64,000 nt of DNA, from the NCBI GenBank assembly GCA_900547785.1, contig URIB01000002.1:1-64000 (forward strand), read 5' to 3'. The DNA comes from an uncultured Dialister sp. Lineage in GTDB: Bacteria; Bacillota; Negativicutes; Veillonellales; Dialisteraceae. Positions within the stretch are counted from its first letter, which is position 1, and every line of letters begins with the position of its first letter. Positions 38,547-46,173 of this stretch are shown here, in pieces. A program made the translations under genes and the position numbers. The notes beneath the pieces were generated by a model that searched no databases, had not been told where the DNA came from, and worked only from the letters and a program-made list of their open reading frames with translations.

Positions 38547-39430
38547 CAGAATATAATAATGAACAAAAAGAAACACAGCACACAGTGTTGAAAGAAAACT
38601 CGATTGCAGAACTGCCGGTGGTAAGAAAATCTTCTTTTGGCGTTTTCTTATCCGGGGGGACCGGTAACAGTTCTGATGACATCTTACTTCATAACGGACA
38701 ACAAACAGGACCTATTGATGTGGGAGATACAGTCAGAGTGTTTTTATATCACGACCCGAGGCACAGGTTAACAGCCAGTATGCGTTTACCAAAATTGAGT
38801 ATTGACGGAATCGGCTATGCAGAAGTATTACTGACTACCCGGTTCGGTGCATTTGTAGATTTAGGTACAGAACGAGGTATTTTTCTTCCGTTCTCTGAAA
38901 TGATTGCACCGGTTCGAAAAGGACAGAAAATCTGGGTTAAACTGTACTTGGATAAAACCGGCCGTTTATCCACGACCACTTATGTGGACGAAGAGATGAG
39001 AAGAATTGCCATACCTTGCACAGAGCGCAAGGAGGGGGATATAGTTACAGGAACAGTGTACAATATTACCCGGCAAGGCGCTTTTCTTATAACCAGGGAA
39101 CGATGGATAGGATTTCTTCATCAAAGTAATTTCCCCAAACTATTGACTTTAGGACAGAAGCTGTCCGGTAGAATTACTTTCATCAGAAAAGACGGACATT
39201 TTAATATTTCGCTACGACCGCAAAAAGAAATAGCAATGGATGATGATATGGATATCCTTTTAGAACATTTACAAAAGCATGGAGGGATACTTCCTTATAC
39301 GGATAAAAGCGAACCGGCTATCATCAAAGCAAATTTAGGAATCAGTAAATCCGCATTTAAAAGAGCAGTAGGACATTTGCTCAAAACAAACAAGATAAAA
39401 ATGCATGAAGGTAAAATAAAATTGAATTGA
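38543..39430 (+). CDS. cvfB: S1-domain RNA-binding protein (CvfB/YitL family)
   Basis: Predicted RNA-binding protein with S1-like repeats (e.g. YAEVLLTTRFGAFVDLGTERGIFLP and GDIVTGTVYNITRQGAFLI) and a C-terminal winged helix (ILPYTDKSEPAIIKANLGISKSAFKRAVGHL). In staphylococci CvfB affects virulence regulators; its role here is unknown. 295 aa. It overlaps rsfS by 4 bases and ends the rightward gene block. Confidence 0.85.
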   Translation: MTEYNNEQKETQHTVLKENSIAELPVVRKSSFGVFLSGGTGNSSDDILLHNGQQTGPIDVGDTVRVFLYHDPRHRLTASMRLPKLSIDGIGYAEVLLTTRFGAFVDLGTERGIFLPFSEMIAPVRKGQKIWVKLYLDKTGRLSTTTYVDEEMRRIAIPCTERKEGDIVTGTVYNITRQGAFLITRERWIGFLHQSNFPKLLTLGQKLSGRITFIRKDGHFNISLRPQKEIAMDDDMDILLEHLQKHGGILPYTDKSEPAIIKANLGISKSAFKRAVGHLLKTNKIKMHEGKIKLN

Positions 39431-39468
39431 AAAAGACATACGACCATTTTACTGTCGTATGTCTTTTT
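39430..39468. terminator. Bidirectional terminator between cvfB and lexA
   Basis: Perfect 15-base inverted repeat (AAAAAGACATACGAC and complement) with a 9-base loop. It lies between the two convergent stops and is suited to both strands. Confidence 0.92.
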
Positions 39469-39482
39469 CAATATCTGTTTTC

Positions 39483-40115
39483 TTAAAGATGTCTGTATAG
39501 TCCGATGACACGACCACGAATTTTAACATTTCTGGATATAATTGGTTCATAATCATCATTTTCTGGTTGCAAACGTATATGATCCGCTTCACGGAAAAAA
39601 CGTTTTACCGTTGCATCATCATTATCGACCAAAGCGACAACTATGTCACCGTTTCTGGCCGTTTCCTGCTCTGCAACAATCAGATAATCTCCTTCTTCAA
39701 TACCGGCATTAATCATACTGTCTCCGCGAACTACCAGAATAAAACAATTGGAATCATTTCCTACAAGTTCAGCCGGCAGCGGATATACGGATTCAATATG
39801 TTCATCTGCAATAATAGGATCTCCGGCACGAACGGCACCAACCATCGGCATAGGAATCATTTTTTTCTTGCGCCATGAATAATCATCGACAACTTCTATC
39901 GCACGGGAGCTGGCGGGATCTTTTTTAATCAGGCCCATTTCTTCTAAGCGGGATAAGTATCCATGTACGGTAGAAGTCGATCGCAAGCCTACCGCTGTGC
40001 AAATTTCGCGTACAGTAGGAGGGAATCCGTCTTGCCATATCTTGCTGCGGATAAAATCCAAGATATTTTTTTCTCTTGTTGTCAGTTCTCTGTGTAATCC
40101 CAACTTTTTAGCCAC
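39483..40115 (-). CDS. lexA: LexA repressor
   Basis: SOS repressor with autocleavage activity. The N-terminal winged helix (LTTREKNILDFIRSKIWQDGFPPTVREI; LRSTSTVHGYLSRLEEMG) is followed by the cleavage site Ala-Gly in GAVRAGDPI (near residue 98) and the Ser/Lys dyad (VVRGDSMINAG; DDATVKRFF). 210 aa, start GTG with AAGGAAG upstream. It is divergent from a yneA-like gene, the B. subtilis arrangement. Confidence 0.97.
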   Translation of the reverse strand: MAKKLGLHRELTTREKNILDFIRSKIWQDGFPPTVREICTAVGLRSTSTVHGYLSRLEEMGLIKKDPASSRAIEVVDDYSWRKKKMIPMPMVGAVRAGDPIIADEHIESVYPLPAELVGNDSNCFILVVRGDSMINAGIEEGDYLIVAEQETARNGDIVVALVDNDDATVKRFFREADHIRLQPENDDYEPIISRNVKIRGRVIGLYRHL

Positions 40116-40172
40116 TTCAAGAACTTCCTTTCCATAAAATCTCCAATTGTCATATAAAATCTGATTTTATTC

Positions 40173-40201
40173 ATTATACAGTAACAAATAGCATAAAGCA
40201 A
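40173..40201 (-). promoter_or_regulatory. Probable lexA promoter
   Basis: Read on the minus strand: TTGCTT, 17 bases, TATAAT. A weaker LexA-like site (GAACATATGATG, 40216–40227) lies just upstream of its −35. Confidence 0.55.
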
Positions 40202-40256
40202 ACAAAGGTTCACCGGAACATATGATGGGAAATCATAAAACAAATTTTATTTTCAC

Positions 40257-40285
40257 TTGACCGAACATTCATTCTGCATTATTAT
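40257..40285 (+). promoter_or_regulatory. Promoter of the yneA-like gene
   Basis: TTGACC (40257–40262), 17 bases, TATTAT (40280–40285). A LexA-box-like site occupies the spacer, so repressor binding would block polymerase. Confidence 0.75.
40263..40274 (+). promoter_or_regulatory. LexA box-like site 1
   Basis: CGAACATTCATTC fits the Firmicutes SOS box GAAC-N4-GTTC with one mismatch. It is placed between −35 and −10 of the yneA-like promoter. Confidence 0.65.
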
Positions 40286-40292
40286 ATAGATA

Positions 40293-40304
40293 GAATAAAT
40301 GTTC
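40293..40304 (+). promoter_or_regulatory. LexA box-like site 2
   Basis: GAATAAATGTTC, GAAC-N4-GTTC with one mismatch, with symmetric flanks (AGAA…TTCT). It covers the expected transcription start. Confidence 0.65.
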
Positions 40305-40308
40305 TATA

Positions 40309-40320
40309 GAATGAATGTTT
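40309..40320 (+). promoter_or_regulatory. LexA box-like site 3
   Basis: GAATGAATGTTT, nearly the reverse complement of site 1 (GAATGAATGTTC). It is one and a half helical turns from site 2. Confidence 0.55.
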
Positions 40321-40340
40321 CAGTTAGGGGAGATACCATT

Positions 40341-40601
40341 ATGAAAAAAATGATATTTTTGTTTATGACAACAGTATTTCTTTGCGGATGGGGTGTTAAT
40401 GCCTCTGTCGTCAGCGAACAGATTATATTTAAAAATATTATAGTAAAAGAAAATGATACACTCTGGGAAATTGCTTCAAGAGAAATAGATAATCATCAGG
40501 ATATACGAACATATATATATAGAATTAAGCAAATCAACCAAATTACAGATTCAGGTGATCTCGTGCCGGGCCAAGTTCTTCATATACCTGTAAATAAATA
40601 A
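40341..40601 (+). CDS. YneA-like LysM protein (probable SOS cell-division inhibitor)
   Basis: Predicted 86-aa secreted or membrane-anchored protein: an N-terminal hydrophobic segment (MIFLFMTTVFLCGWGVNA) followed by one LysM domain (IIVKENDTLWEIASRE … LVPGQVLHIP). B. subtilis YneA has the same plan, is divergent from lexA and delays division during SOS. ATG 40341 has GGGGAGA upstream; the frame from 40299 overlaps the LexA sites. Function is inferred from domain, context and promoter sites. Confidence 0.8.
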   Translation: MKKMIFLFMTTVFLCGWGVNASVVSEQIIFKNIIVKENDTLWEIASREIDNHQDIRTYIYRIKQINQITDSGDLVPGQVLHIPVNK

Positions 40602-40606
40602 TATAA

Positions 40607-40676
40607 AATAACCAAACAAATGTTTTTTTAAGAGGATGTATCTCTGAAAGGAACAATTGTTTGGTTATTATTTTGT
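40607..40676. terminator. Convergent-gene hairpin (probable bidirectional terminator)
   Basis: Arms AATAACCAAACAA (40607–40619) and TTGTTTGGTTATT (40657–40669), extended by TGTT/AACA past one mismatch, with an inner AGAG/CTCT stem. It lies between the yneA-like gene and the recombinase. Confidence 0.6.
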
Positions 40677-40682
40677 CATATA

Positions 40683-41675
40683 TTATTTCTTATTTTTCTC
40701 GAAAATCATGGTAACCGGATTATTTACGAAAAGATCGGCCTCATTAATATAGTGTCTGACCATTTCTACCGATCTGTGCCTTGTCTGTTTCATAATCAAC
40801 CGCTCTTCAATACCGTTTAATGCGGCATACGTGGCAAAACCGTGTCTTAAACTGTGGGCGCCATATAAATCGGGAGATAAACCAATACAGGTAATATATT
40901 TTTTCACAATTAAGTTGATACTTTTATCACTTAAACGTCGGGAAGCGGCTTTTTCATTTTTTAAAATGCTCCTAAATAGAGGTCCTTCACTGATATTTGC
41001 TTTTTTTATCCATTCATTAACCGCTGTTATGGCACACATATTTTTATCTGCAATATAGGGGATTCCCACTTGCTGACCGGCTTTTTCCTGATCCGTCTTT
41101 GAATGAGTCAATGTAACTACTAATCCTTGAGGGTATCTGGTTAAATCTTCTATATTTAAATTAGAAATTTCACTTCTCCTAAATGCCCCAAAAAAACCAA
41201 GCAATAATATGGCTTTATCTCTTACTCCTGCCAGATGGGCAGAATCTATATAAGAAATCATTTGCTCAAGTTCTTCCCAATAAATAGGGGTTTTACCTTT
41301 TTGAACGATTCCTTTAGTTCTATTTAATCCGACTAATGCTTCTCTCACAATCCATGCATGACAAGGATTGGTTTCTGATAATCCTGCAGCATTATAGTTT
41401 TCGGATATAGCACTCACACGTCTTCTTATGGTAGAAGCTTTTGCATAATCAGCTAAATCATTGATATAATTGACAATTATTTCCGGTTGGGCAGGAAATG
41501 CAATTTCATTGTGATATTGGCACCAGTCACAAAAATCATTCCAATCAGATTCATACGCATCTATTGTGCTTTTTGATTTTGTTTCGGATAATGTAGCAAG
41601 GCTTTTATCAGATAGCCCAGTATGAGTATCCGATTTAATAAAATCTCTTATATAAAAGTGATGGGCAGCAACCAT
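40683..41675 (-). CDS. Tyrosine recombinase (Cre/Xer-like, stand-alone)
   Basis: Site-specific DNA recombinase of 330 aa. The N-terminal SAM-like core-binding domain (KSTIDAYESDWNDFCDWCQYH) is followed by the catalytic domain with all key residues: Arg in GAFRRSEISNL, Lys in THSKTDQ, HxxR in GAHSLRHGFAT, His in TRHRSVEMV and the Tyr nucleophile in RHYINEAD. AGGAGAATT precedes the ATG. No excisionase, phage or plasmid genes are nearby. Its promoter is embedded in a perfect palindrome (41697–41743). It could be an orphan integrase, an invertase, or a single-protein Xer. Confidence 0.9.
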   Translation of the reverse strand: MVAAHHFYIRDFIKSDTHTGLSDKSLATLSETKSKSTIDAYESDWNDFCDWCQYHNEIAFPAQPEIIVNYINDLADYAKASTIRRRVSAISENYNAAGLSETNPCHAWIVREALVGLNRTKGIVQKGKTPIYWEELEQMISYIDSAHLAGVRDKAILLLGFFGAFRRSEISNLNIEDLTRYPQGLVVTLTHSKTDQEKAGQQVGIPYIADKNMCAITAVNEWIKKANISEGPLFRSILKNEKAASRRLSDKSINLIVKKYITCIGLSPDLYGAHSLRHGFATYAALNGIEERLIMKQTRHRSVEMVRHYINEADLFVNNPVTMIFEKNKK

Positions 41676-41696
41676 AATAATTCTCCTGATTAATGT

Positions 41697-41743
41697 AAAA
41701 CGATTAGTTCCGATAATTTAATGTTATCGGAACTAATCGTTTT
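41697..41743. repeat. Perfect 20-bp inverted repeat with 7-bp centre (possible recombination site)
   Basis: Left arm AAAACGATTAGTTCCGATAA, centre TTTAATG, right arm its exact complement. It starts 21 bases upstream of the recombinase ATG and spans that gene's −35/−10 region. Arm–spacer–arm geometry is that of tyrosine-recombinase core sites. The inner 11-base arms match the B. subtilis dif arms, as I remember them, at about 8 of 11 positions each. A terminator for mtaD or an operator are alternatives. Confidence 0.6.
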
Positions 41744-41749
41744 CGTCAA
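41721..41749 (-). promoter_or_regulatory. Promoter of the recombinase gene
   Basis: Minus strand TTGACG (41749–41744), 17 bases, TAACAT (41726–41721). The spacer is one arm of the palindrome and the −10 overlaps its centre. Confidence 0.6.
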
Positions 41750-41789
41750 GTCATTTTTTATATTTTATCAAAAAACGTTTTTTCAAACT

Positions 41790-43079
41790 CTATTTGTTCA
41801 CGGTAAATGAATATAGCTTATTTGTCACACGATCAACTTCCGAATAAAGTTTTTTCGTATCAATAGTTAAAAATTGTTTAGATCGAAGAACAAGTTGACC
41901 ATTTATGATAACGGTGTCCACATCCATTGAATTTCCCGCATAAACCGCTAAGGAAACATTGTCAAATCCGGGTTTCCAGTGAAATCCGCTTCTATCAACT
42001 AAAATAATATCCGCCAGATAACCTTTTTCTAACTTTCCCAAATTATCATATCCCAGGCATTTGGCACCTTCCACGGTTCCCATTTCAACGGATTCATTCG
42101 CTGTAATTGCAAAAGGATCATACGTTGATGCTTTATGAATCAATGCGGCCAATCTCATTTCAGCAAACATGTCCAATTTATTATTGCTTGACGCCCCGTC
42201 TGTTCCGAGTCCTACCGTAATACCCGCCTTCCTCATGCTAACAATCGGTGCGATTCCTGATGCCAGTTTTAAATTACTTCCCGGATTATGAGCAACTTTC
42301 ACTTTTTTTTCAGCCAGAATTTGGATATCATCATCCGTCACATGAACACAATGAGCTGCTAACGTGGGACATTCAAACAATCCTAATTTATTCATGAGGG
42401 CAATCGGAGTAACTCCATGTTTTTCAATGCATGTATCCACCTCATTTTTAGTTTCACTTAAATGAATGTGTATCGGAATACCGTATTTTTCTCCCGCATC
42501 TCTTACTTTTTTTATATAAGAGGAAGGACATGTGTAAGGAGCATGCGGTCCCAACATTACTTTGAAACGACCGTCACCGGCACCGTCCCATTTATGAAAA
42601 AGTTCAATATTTTCTTCTAATGCTCTGTCTCCATTGGAAGTAACACCGGCCAGCCCTCTTGCCAGATTTCCTCTTATACCTGCCGTATCCGCTGCTTGTG
42701 CACAGGAATCCATAAACATATACATATCACAAAAAGAAGTAGTTCCGCCACGAATCATTTCAGCAAATGCAAGCATACTTCCCCAGTATACGATATCCTT
42801 ATCCAAGTGTTCTTCTACCGGCCATATCTTATTTTGCAGCCAGTCCATAAGCGCTAAATCATCTGCATAACTTCTAAAAAGGGTCATAGCTACGTGGGTA
42901 TGAGTATTGACCAGACCGGGAAGTGCCAGCATTCCTTTCCCGTCAATTACCTCATCATAATTTTCGGGTAAAGGTTTTTCCGGAAACCCCTTTATATATT
43001 TTCCTTCAATTTCAATATTTTTTTTCTCAGTGACCTTGCCATTTTGATAGAGTCCTACATTTTTTACCAGTATTGACAT
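41790..43079 (-). CDS. mtaD: 5-methylthioadenosine/S-adenosylhomocysteine deaminase
   Basis: Amidohydrolase that deaminates MTA and SAH to the inosyl forms. Metal ligands are visible: NTHTHVAMT, HIHLSE, AAHCVHV and GLGTDGASSNN. ATG 43079 has AGGAG 7 bases upstream; the TTG at 43085 is too close to it. It is 429 aa and last in the hslO–mtnP–mtnA–ahcY–mtaD run. Being next to ahcY suggests joint handling of SAH. Confidence 0.93.
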   Translation of the reverse strand: MSILVKNVGLYQNGKVTEKKNIEIEGKYIKGFPEKPLPENYDEVIDGKGMLALPGLVNTHTHVAMTLFRSYADDLALMDWLQNKIWPVEEHLDKDIVYWGSMLAFAEMIRGGTTSFCDMYMFMDSCAQAADTAGIRGNLARGLAGVTSNGDRALEENIELFHKWDGAGDGRFKVMLGPHAPYTCPSSYIKKVRDAGEKYGIPIHIHLSETKNEVDTCIEKHGVTPIALMNKLGLFECPTLAAHCVHVTDDDIQILAEKKVKVAHNPGSNLKLASGIAPIVSMRKAGITVGLGTDGASSNNKLDMFAEMRLAALIHKASTYDPFAITANESVEMGTVEGAKCLGYDNLGKLEKGYLADIILVDRSGFHWKPGFDNVSLAVYAGNSMDVDTVIINGQLVLRSKQFLTIDTKKLYSEVDRVTNKLYSFTVNK

Positions 43080-43089
43080 CTTCAATCTC

Positions 43090-44334
43090 CTATTCCATGC
43101 CCAAATACTTTTTCTGGGTGTCGCTTAACGTATCAATTTGATAACCCATAGATGCCAATTTGATATCCGCCACCTTTAAATCCAGTTCTCTGGGAAGCAA
43201 ATAAAGTTTAGATTCCAGCACATTCTGATGTTGGCATAAATAAGATGCGGCTAAAGCTTGCATTGCAAAGGAAAGATCCATAATTTCTGCCGGATGTCCG
43301 TCACCGGCGGCTAAATTAACTAAACGACCTTCTGCCATCAGATAAATAGTATTTCCATTCGGTAATACATATCCCTCTATATTTTTACGGGCTTCATAAT
43401 GAGAAGTGGAAATTTCCTCTAAATCATTCTTATTGATTTCACAATCAAAATGGCCTGCATTCGCACAAATGGCACCATCTTTCATGGAAAGGAAATGTTC
43501 TTTCGTAATGATATCTATATCTCCGGTAACGGTAATAAATATATCCCCTTTCTTTGCTGCTTCCGACATGGGCATTACGTCAAACCCGTCAAAAACCGCC
43601 TCTATCGCTTTAATCGGATCGACCTCTGTAATAATTACGTGAGCGCCTAATCCTTTAGCTCGAAGCGCCACTCCTTTCCCGCACCAGCCGTAACCGGCAA
43701 TAACTGCCGTTTTCCCGGTGACGGTCAAGTTTGTACTTCGTATAATCCCATCCCATGCGGATTGCCCTGTTCCATAGCGGTTATCGAATAAATATTTACA
43801 ATACGAATCATTGACGGCAATCATAGGAAATTGCAGTTTCCCCTCTTTTTCCAAAATTTTGAGACGATATACACCGGTAGTCGTTTCTTCCGCACCGCCA
43901 ATCAGATTCTTTTTTGCATCTTGCCGTGAAGTGTGTAATAAATGAACTAAATCTCCTCCGTCATCAATAATAATATGAGGCATAGAATCAAGTGCTTTAT
44001 TTAAAAACATTGTATATTCTTCTTCCGTGCATCCATGCCATGCATAAACGGTCACTCCACTTTTTACAAGTCCGGCAGCAATAGGATCCTGCGTAGACAG
44101 AGGGTTACTTCCCGTGACAACAACGTTTGCTCCGGCCGCTTGCAAAGATAATGCAAGATAAGCAGTTTTTGCCTCAAGGTGAATGGACATGACAATTGTT
44201 TTACCCTTAAAAATCTGGTTATTTATAAAATCCTTTCTAAGCGTATTCAAAGCCGGCATAAATTTCTCTACCCACTGTATTCGCTGCAACCCTTTATCTG
44301 CCAGATTAATATCAGAAATCATAGAATCATTCAT
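43090..44334 (-). CDS. ahcY: Adenosylhomocysteinase
   Basis: NAD-dependent hydrolysis of SAH to homocysteine and adenosine. The NAD-binding motif is AGYGWCGKGVALRAKGLGA, and the substrate blocks NDSYCKYLFDNRYGTGQSAWDGI and NAGHFDCEI are present. The 414-aa form lacks the ~40-residue insert found in many long versions. ATG 44334 has AAAGGAG upstream and overlaps the mtnA stop by 8 bases. Confidence 0.96.
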   Translation of the reverse strand: MNDSMISDINLADKGLQRIQWVEKFMPALNTLRKDFINNQIFKGKTIVMSIHLEAKTAYLALSLQAAGANVVVTGSNPLSTQDPIAAGLVKSGVTVYAWHGCTEEEYTMFLNKALDSMPHIIIDDGGDLVHLLHTSRQDAKKNLIGGAEETTTGVYRLKILEKEGKLQFPMIAVNDSYCKYLFDNRYGTGQSAWDGIIRSTNLTVTGKTAVIAGYGWCGKGVALRAKGLGAHVIITEVDPIKAIEAVFDGFDVMPMSEAAKKGDIFITVTGDIDIITKEHFLSMKDGAICANAGHFDCEINKNDLEEISTSHYEARKNIEGYVLPNGNTIYLMAEGRLVNLAAGDGHPAEIMDLSFAMQALAASYLCQHQNVLESKLYLLPRELDLKVADIKLASMGYQIDTLSDTQKKYLGME

Positions 44335-45382
44335 TATACAAACTCCTTTCAAAATTCTTTATTGACCTATCAAAAGGTGAAGTAAGGACTCCTCTTTCTG
44401 TAATAATTCCTGTAATTAATTCATGCGATGTTACATCAAAAGCAGGATTACAAACGGAAACAGACTTGGGAGAAAAATATCTTCCCTGATATACACGGAT
44501 TTCATCAGGATTTCTATCTTCTATTTTTATGTCATTACCTGATTCGATTGCAAAATCAAAGGTGGAAAATGGAGCGGCTATATAAAATGGAACATGATGA
44601 TATCGGCATAATACCGCCAAACCGTAAGTACCTATTTTATTTGCTGTATCTCCATTTATCGCAATCCTGTCAGCCCCGACAATTACTGCATCAATTTTCT
44701 TGTTTTTTAAAATAAAGGCAGCCATATTATCTGTGATTAATTGACAAGGCACATTTCCTTCTAAAAGTTCCGTTGCTGTCAGTCTCGCTCCTTGCAGGAG
44801 AGGACGTGTTTCATCTACATAAATGCATTCAATTTGATTCCTGCGGTGTAATTCAAAAATAACACCAAGGGCGGTCCCCGCCCCTGCCGTTGCAAGAGCA
44901 CCTGTATTACAATGCGTTAAAATATTTAATTTCTTTTTATCTTTAAATAAATCAGCACCATATATAGAGATGGCGGAGCAGGTCTTTTTATCCTGTGCTT
45001 CAATAAACTTGGCCTTTTTTTCCAAGTTTTCATACAAGTCTTTCTCTCCAGATTGTGTGAAGACTTTATTCATTTCATCAATCGCCCAAAAAAGATTGAC
45101 TGCCGTAGGGCGCGAGGATTTTAGAGAACCCGCGGCTTCTATATATTTTTCTTTAAGTTCTTCCCCGGTCAGACCTTTTTTTATAATTTCACCCGCGGCA
45201 AGTACCATTGCATAGGCGGCGGAGACCCCAATAGCCGGTGCCCCTCTGACAGCCAGTGTGCGGATTGCCTCTGCTACAGTTCTATAATCTTCACAGGTTA
45301 TATAAGAAATCGTATCAGGCAATTTCCTTTGGTCTAAAAGAGTCAGTTTACCTGCGTCCCAACATAAAGATTTCAATCTCAT
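44327..45382 (-). CDS. mtnA: S-methyl-5-thioribose-1-phosphate isomerase
   Basis: Converts MTR-1-phosphate to MTRu-1-phosphate. Motifs are VRGAPAIGVSAAYAM, THCNTGALATAGAGTALGV (catalytic Cys) and VGADRIAINGDTANKIGTY (catalytic Asp). 351 aa, overlapping mtnP by 4 bases. No mtnB/C/D genes for the aerobic salvage branch are nearby. Confidence 0.96.
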   Translation of the reverse strand: MRLKSLCWDAGKLTLLDQRKLPDTISYITCEDYRTVAEAIRTLAVRGAPAIGVSAAYAMVLAAGEIIKKGLTGEELKEKYIEAAGSLKSSRPTAVNLFWAIDEMNKVFTQSGEKDLYENLEKKAKFIEAQDKKTCSAISIYGADLFKDKKKLNILTHCNTGALATAGAGTALGVIFELHRRNQIECIYVDETRPLLQGARLTATELLEGNVPCQLITDNMAAFILKNKKIDAVIVGADRIAINGDTANKIGTYGLAVLCRYHHVPFYIAAPFSTFDFAIESGNDIKIEDRNPDEIRVYQGRYFSPKSVSVCNPAFDVTSHELITGIITERGVLTSPFDRSIKNFERSLYNE

Positions 45383-46173
45383 AGACGAAAGCCTCCAAAA
45401 TCTTTTGCGGCATGATGAGATTCTACATCTTGTTCTACATCAAATGATTCACAGAGGAATTTTGTTATTTTACGGAAACTTTCTATATTACGATTCATGC
45501 ATTCAATTACTTCTTTATGAGTTAAACAGGTTGGCGAAATACCTGCTGCAAAGTTTGTTACCATAGAAATAGTAGCATAACCGATTTCCGCTTCTCTTGC
45601 TAACGGACATTCCGGAACGTTTGTCATGCCGACTATATCCGCCCCCCACATACGGAAAGCTTTAATCTCTGCCGGTGTTTCAAATCTGGGTCCTTCTGTA
45701 CAAATGTATGTTCCTTTAGGATGGATATCCAAATTCTCTTTTTTCCCTGCTTCCAAAATGGCTTGACGCAATTCTTCGCAATAAGGATGGCTCATATCAA
45801 TATGTGCCACACCACGAAATTCCCCATCAAAGAATGTTCCTTCTCTGCTTTTTGTTAAATCAATAAATTGATCGACCAAAACAAGTTCCCCCGGTTTATA
45901 CTCCGGATTGAGAGATCCTACTGCCGTGGTAGAAACAATAAAAGAAACATCTAACATCTTCAATGCATAAATATTAGCTCTATAGTTAATTTTATGTGGA
46001 GGTATCGTATGTTTAACTCCGTGGCGTGCCATAAATATGATTTCATTCCCGCCAAATTGGCCGACTTCATAAGGCACTTTACCAAAAGGCGTATCTATCA
46101 CTTCTGAATAAACGCGTGATAAGATTCCGGCATCATAAATACCGGTTCCTCCGATAAAAGCTAATTTACTCAT
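45379..46173 (-). CDS. mtnP: S-methyl-5'-thioadenosine phosphorylase
   Basis: Phosphorolysis of MTA to adenine and MTR-1-phosphate, the substrate of the next enzyme MtnA. Motifs are FIGGTGIYD, FMARHGVKHTIPPHKINYRANIYAL, CTEGPRFETPAEI and GMTNVPECPLAREAEIGYATI. 264 aa. It overlaps the hslO 3' end by 8 bases. Confidence 0.95.
   Translation of the reverse strand: MSKLAFIGGTGIYDAGILSRVYSEVIDTPFGKVPYEVGQFGGNEIIFMARHGVKHTIPPHKINYRANIYALKMLDVSFIVSTTAVGSLNPEYKPGELVLVDQFIDLTKSREGTFFDGEFRGVAHIDMSHPYCEELRQAILEAGKKENLDIHPKGTYICTEGPRFETPAEIKAFRMWGADIVGMTNVPECPLAREAEIGYATISMVTNFAAGISPTCLTHKEVIECMNRNIESFRKITKFLCESFDVEQDVESHHAAKDFGGFRL

Noticed and set aside
41770..41783. Palindrome AAAAAACGTTTTTT just after mtaD as a terminator
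   Set aside because: It has no loop and no GC stem, so it cannot form a stable hairpin; it is probably AT-rich chance symmetry.
40683..41790. Integrated mobile element around the recombinase
   Set aside because: No direct repeats, cargo genes, excisionase or tRNA target were found; only the recombinase and two unrelated inverted repeats are present.
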